Both the position numbers and the translations under genes were made by a program. Positions 61,060-64,000 of a stretch of 64,000 bases of DNA are shown here, piece after piece. Below the pieces are notes generated by a model that saw only the letters and a program-made list of their open reading frames with translations, searched no databases and was not told the origin of the DNA. Within the stretch, counting starts at the first letter, position 1, and every line of letters begins with the position of its first letter. Origin of the DNA: a bacterium 1XD21-70 (GTDB lineage Bacteria; Bacillota; Clostridia; Lachnospirales; Lachnospiraceae); contig RAYB01000011.1 in the NCBI GenBank assembly GCA_003669055.1, positions 1 to 64,000 of the forward strand, written 5' to 3'.

Positions 61060-63351
61060 TTATAAGATATCATTGATATCCGATTTCAGGACATCTGCTT
61101 TTGGCCCATATACGGCCTGAATCCCGTTGTCCTTTTTCAGAAGCCCGAGGGCGCCTTCCGCCTTCCATGCAGGCAGTTCCGCCACCTTGGAGGCATCCTT
61201 TACCGTTACCCTCAGGCGGGTCATGCAGGCATCCACCAGAGTAATGTTCTCCCTGCCGCCCAGCAGTGCAATAATCCGCTCTGCCTGGCTGCTGCCGCCC
61301 TTTTTAGTTCCTGAGCCGCTTCCTCCGGCCGACGCACTGCTGTCCTCGTCAGCATTTTCATCCGTATAGTTCCCCAGGCGTCCCGGCGTTGCAAAATGCA
61401 GCTTGTCGATCATAATATAGGCCACCGCATAACCGATGGCAAAGAACACCAGCACACAGACTATAAAATTGATCAGGTCTCCCGCCAAACCGGCCTTCAT
61501 GGACATGGGCACCCGGGTAATAAACTCCAGGTTGCCAAACGAATGGAGCCTCAAATGCACAATCCCCGCCATGGCAAAGGCACACCCCTGCAGAACCGCA
61601 TACACCGCATACAGGGGCAGCGCACAGAACATAAACATAAATTCCAGCGGCTCCGTCACACCGGTCAGGAATACTGCCAGCACGGTAGACACAAACATCG
61701 AACGGTAAGATTTTTTCTTATCTGCATCCACCCTGCGGTACATGGCCAGGGCAATCCCCAGCAAAAGCCCGGTCGCGCCAATCATCTGCCCCACCTTAAA
61801 CCTGGCAGGCGTCACGGTTGCCATCAGATCCGTATAAGCCGCCATATCCCCGGCGTCCTTAAAATTAATCAGGTCAGTCACCCAGGCCAGCCACAGAGGG
61901 TCCTGCCCGAAGACCTGGGAACCGGCATTGATTCCCGTCTGAATCGTGTAAGTACCCCCGAAAGAAGTATAGTTCATTGGAATCGTCAGCATATGGTGCA
62001 GGCCAAACGGCAGCAGCAGCCGCTCCAGGGTACCGTAGATAAACGGTGCAAACACGGGTGAAGTCGAGGACGAATTGGCAATCCACACACCAAAGGCATT
62101 GATTCCTGTCTGCACCACCGGCCATATTACTGCCAGTACCAGGGAAATAATCACAGACCAGACGATCACCACCATAGGCACGAACCGCTTGCCGTTGAAA
62201 AATGCCAGCGCATCCGGCAATTTCCGGAAATTATAATACTTATTATAAATCATTCCGCCGGTAAATCCGGCGATAATGCCCACAAACACTCCCATGTTCA
62301 GCGCAGGCGCCCCCAGCACTGACGTGAAATATCCGTTCACCAGAATCTCCTGCCCGAACAGGGTATGCGTCACGGCCTCCGGGTCATTCAGCATGGCAGC
62401 CGACACTCCGAAAATCGCACCCGTGATGCAGTTGATCAGGATAAAGGCAATCACCGCCGCAAAAGCACCGCCCGCGCGTTCCTTTGCCCAGGAACCGCCG
62501 ATCGCCACCGCAAACAGGATATGCAGGTTGTTGATCACCGCCCAGCCGATATTCTCCATGGTGCTGCCGACCATGGCGATCATATGGACATCCACCCCTG
62601 CCATCTGCACCAGCTTTCCCAGGCTGATCATCAGGCCTGCTGCCGGCATAACGGCAATCACCACCATCAGCACCTTGCCCAGCTTCTGGAGAAAATCAAA
62701 GTTAATGGCCAGTTTCTTTTTCTCCGCCCCCTGGCCGGATGTGCCGCCGGATGCCGCTATCCTGCCGGATGTGCCTCCCGTCCCAGGGTCGCTCCCCGGC
62801 GCACTGCCTGCTGCCCCGCTGCTGTCCCCCTGTGCACTGCCGCCTGCAGATACGGCGGCTGAGCCGCTTCCGTCCTCCTCTAGCGTTGCCAGCACATCCT
62901 TCCCGGCTGCCACCGCGCCTTCCCTGCCCTTCAATGACCTCCCCTCCATGCCGCCGCAAATCAGCACCGGCGTGATAGGGTTGATCTGCCTCTTTGCCAA
63001 AAACGCCAGATCCACCTCTGCCACCAGGTCACCGGCCTGAATCCGCTCACCGGCCTTGACATGGACTTTGAAGCATTCCCCCTTCAGAGCCACGGTCTCC
63101 AGCCCCACATGAACCAAAAGTTCGACCCCGTCATCTGTGCGGAAGCCAAAGGCATGAAGAGTGTCTGCCACAGAGGCCACCTCCCCGGTCACAGGGCTTA
63201 GGATCCTCCCGTCCTCCGGGATCACTGCCATGCCGTCACCAATAATCTTCTGGGAAAACACCGGATCCGGAACCTGATCCAATGCAACCGCTTTCCCTGT
63301 TACCGGGGACAGAATAACAATCTCATTACCATTGCTTTTCCTGCTGCTCAT
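61060..63351 (-). CDS. PTS glucose/maltose-type permease, IIA-IIC-IIB
   Basis: The protein is 763 aa. IIA is first (about 10-150) with phospho-His in VELLVHVGLETVAL. A Gly/Ser-rich linker (about 155-210) follows, then membrane IIC (about 215-600; PFGLHHMLTIPMNYTSFGGT) and IIB last with phospho-Cys in ITLVDACMTRLRVTV. It phosphorylates its sugar on entry; with malQ and GH13 downstream the substrate is probably maltose or another alpha-glucoside. The A-C-B order differs from the common C-B-A. GGAGG precedes ATG. Promoter and operator lie at 63404-63449. Confidence 0.94.
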   Translation of the reverse strand: MSSRKSNGNEIVILSPVTGKAVALDQVPDPVFSQKIIGDGMAVIPEDGRILSPVTGEVASVADTLHAFGFRTDDGVELLVHVGLETVALKGECFKVHVKAGERIQAGDLVAEVDLAFLAKRQINPITPVLICGGMEGRSLKGREGAVAAGKDVLATLEEDGSGSAAVSAGGSAQGDSSGAAGSAPGSDPGTGGTSGRIAASGGTSGQGAEKKKLAINFDFLQKLGKVLMVVIAVMPAAGLMISLGKLVQMAGVDVHMIAMVGSTMENIGWAVINNLHILFAVAIGGSWAKERAGGAFAAVIAFILINCITGAIFGVSAAMLNDPEAVTHTLFGQEILVNGYFTSVLGAPALNMGVFVGIIAGFTGGMIYNKYYNFRKLPDALAFFNGKRFVPMVVIVWSVIISLVLAVIWPVVQTGINAFGVWIANSSSTSPVFAPFIYGTLERLLLPFGLHHMLTIPMNYTSFGGTYTIQTGINAGSQVFGQDPLWLAWVTDLINFKDAGDMAAYTDLMATVTPARFKVGQMIGATGLLLGIALAMYRRVDADKKKSYRSMFVSTVLAVFLTGVTEPLEFMFMFCALPLYAVYAVLQGCAFAMAGIVHLRLHSFGNLEFITRVPMSMKAGLAGDLINFIVCVLVFFAIGYAVAYIMIDKLHFATPGRLGNYTDENADEDSSASAGGSGSGTKKGGSSQAERIIALLGGRENITLVDACMTRLRVTVKDASKVAELPAWKAEGALGLLKKDNGIQAVYGPKADVLKSDINDIL

Positions 63352-63403
63352 CCTTCTTCCTCCTTATATTTTTCCGTTTCCATGCAATTTTATGCTTTTA
63401 TAA

Positions 63404-63417
63404 CGCAACCGCTTGCA
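63404..63417. promoter_or_regulatory. LacI/MalR-type operator of the alpha-glucoside operon
   Basis: TGCAAGCGGTTGCG on the minus strand, a near-palindrome of the TGCAANCGNTTGCA type, 3-4 bp downstream of the -10. The LacI gene at 63634 is the natural regulator. Confidence 0.7.
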
Positions 63418-63420
63418 TTA

Positions 63421-63449
63421 AATATATACTGTTTGCACGAATTTTGCAA
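63421..63449 (-). promoter_or_regulatory. Promoter of the alpha-glucoside operon
   Basis: Minus strand TTGCAA, 17 bp, TATATT. A TTGCA/TGCAA inverted repeat (63433-63449) covers the -35 and spacer and could be a second operator. Confidence 0.7.
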
Positions 63450-63533
63450 CCGCATTTTCCCCAATTTTTCTCATTTCTCCCTTTTCAACAAGCCATGCCT
63501 TCCAATTTTGTGCACCTTGACTGTGCCCGGTTA

Positions 63534-63562
63534 TTGACTTCACGAATGGTTTCCACTAAAAT
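63534..63562 (+). promoter_or_regulatory. Promoter of the LacI-type regulator
   Basis: TTGACT, 17 bp, TAAAAT on the plus strand, about 72 bp before the ATG. Confidence 0.65.
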
Positions 63563-63633
63563 AATTCCATGTATGTATCCGTTTATCCGATATGGCTGCC
63601 GTTACAAGCACACAAAATCCAGGAGGTTTTCCC

Positions 63634-64000
63634 ATGGCTGTCACCATCAAAGATGTCGCTGCGCTGGCGGGTGTATCCCCGTCCACCGTATCCCGCACCT
63701 GCAAGAACAATCCGTCCATCAGCGAAGAGACTAAGGAACGGGTTCGCCGCGCCATGGCCCAGCTGGGTTATGAGCCCAATTTCCAGGCCAGCAACCTGGC
63801 CACACAGAATGCCCGGACCATTGGCATCATCCTGCCCACCTCTGCCCGGGACGCCTATGAGAACCCTTTTTATCTGGAAGCCATCCGGGGAATCAGCCAG
63901 TTCTGCAACCACCGCCAATACATCAACACTGTCATTACCGGCAAGGACGGGGACGAGGTGCTCCAGGCCATACGCACCATGACCCGCAGCGGCCAGGTGG
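63634..64000 (+). CDS. LacI-family regulator (partial, runs off window)
   Basis: ATG 63634 follows AGGAGG. The visible 122 residues start MAVTIKDVAALAGVSPSTVS with RTCKNNPSISEETKERVRRA and a hinge region (YEPNFQASNLATQNARTIGI), then the beginning of the effector domain. It is divergent from the PTS-malQ-glucosidase operon and is its likely repressor (MalR-like). The C-terminus is outside the window. Confidence 0.92.
   Translation, partial: MAVTIKDVAALAGVSPSTVSRTCKNNPSISEETKERVRRAMAQLGYEPNFQASNLATQNARTIGIILPTSARDAYENPFYLEAIRGISQFCNHRQYINTVITGKDGDEVLQAIRTMTRSGQV

Noticed and set aside
1-64000. CRISPR array, tRNA or rRNA genes
   Set aside because: No regularly spaced repeats, cloverleaf signals or rRNA motifs were recognised by eye; a tRNAscan or CRISPR search would be decisive.

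Overview
The window looks like chromosome of a spore-forming Clostridia bacterium, most likely Lachnospiraceae. It carries spoIIID, many TRAP transporters, a YesM-type kinase, BCAA/serine biosynthesis genes and GC-rich codon use broken by AT-rich intergenic DNA. Nearly all genes are on the minus strand. No rRNA, tRNA or CRISPR array was seen.

The main discovery is at the left end (114-4435). The sporulation regulator gene spoIIID is cut in two by a roughly 4.05-kb element. The N-terminal half (HTH, residues 1-38) lies at 4304-4435 behind a sigma-E-like promoter. The C-terminal half (53 residues) lies at 114-275. Between them are an intact serine recombinase, an AlbA_2/ATPase-like gene and decayed genes. 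The two junctions share TACATA. Joining the element ends gives a perfect 9-CA-9 palindrome typical of a serine-recombinase attP, and joining the host sides restores a 91-residue SpoIIID. This has the architecture of the sigK skin element, but in spoIIID.

4.5-9.8 kb: an operon for a TAXI-type TRAP transporter with a Tm-1-like/UPF0261 protein and a PEP-hydrolase-like TIM barrel. 10.1-18.5 kb: one long operon leuB-ilvD-ilvB-serC-serA-DUF1015 behind a clear sigma-A promoter. 18.8-22.9 kb: a Ca/Na antiporter under a yybP-ykoY (Mn2+) riboswitch, an alanine/Na symporter, a phospholipase C-like protein and a small XRE regulator. 23-27.5 kb: an MBL hydrolase, a BCCT carrier and a CcdA-TlpA fusion. 27.6-36 kb: larE-larC-larB (nickel-pincer cofactor) downstream of a GLUG-repeat surface protein and an RND exporter. 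36.2-40 kb: DUF1292, cobO, a UvrD-type helicase and a degenerate 2-hydroxyacid dehydrogenase.

40.2-47.6 kb: two near-identical DctPQM TRAP operons flank a LacI regulator and share its probable operators. 47.7-52.7 kb: a YesM-type kinase, a response regulator lacking its DNA-binding domain, a solitary DctP protein and mannose-6-phosphate isomerase. 52.8-56.6 kb: a chemoreceptor with an FMN-binding lipoprotein, a YbaK-family deacylase and an XRE-cupin regulator. 56.6-64 kb: an alpha-glucoside/maltose locus (PTS IIA-IIC-IIB, endo/exonuclease/phosphatase-family protein, malQ, GH13 glucosidase) divergent from a LacI regulator that runs off the right end. Unusual palindromic and tandem repeats lie inside that operon.
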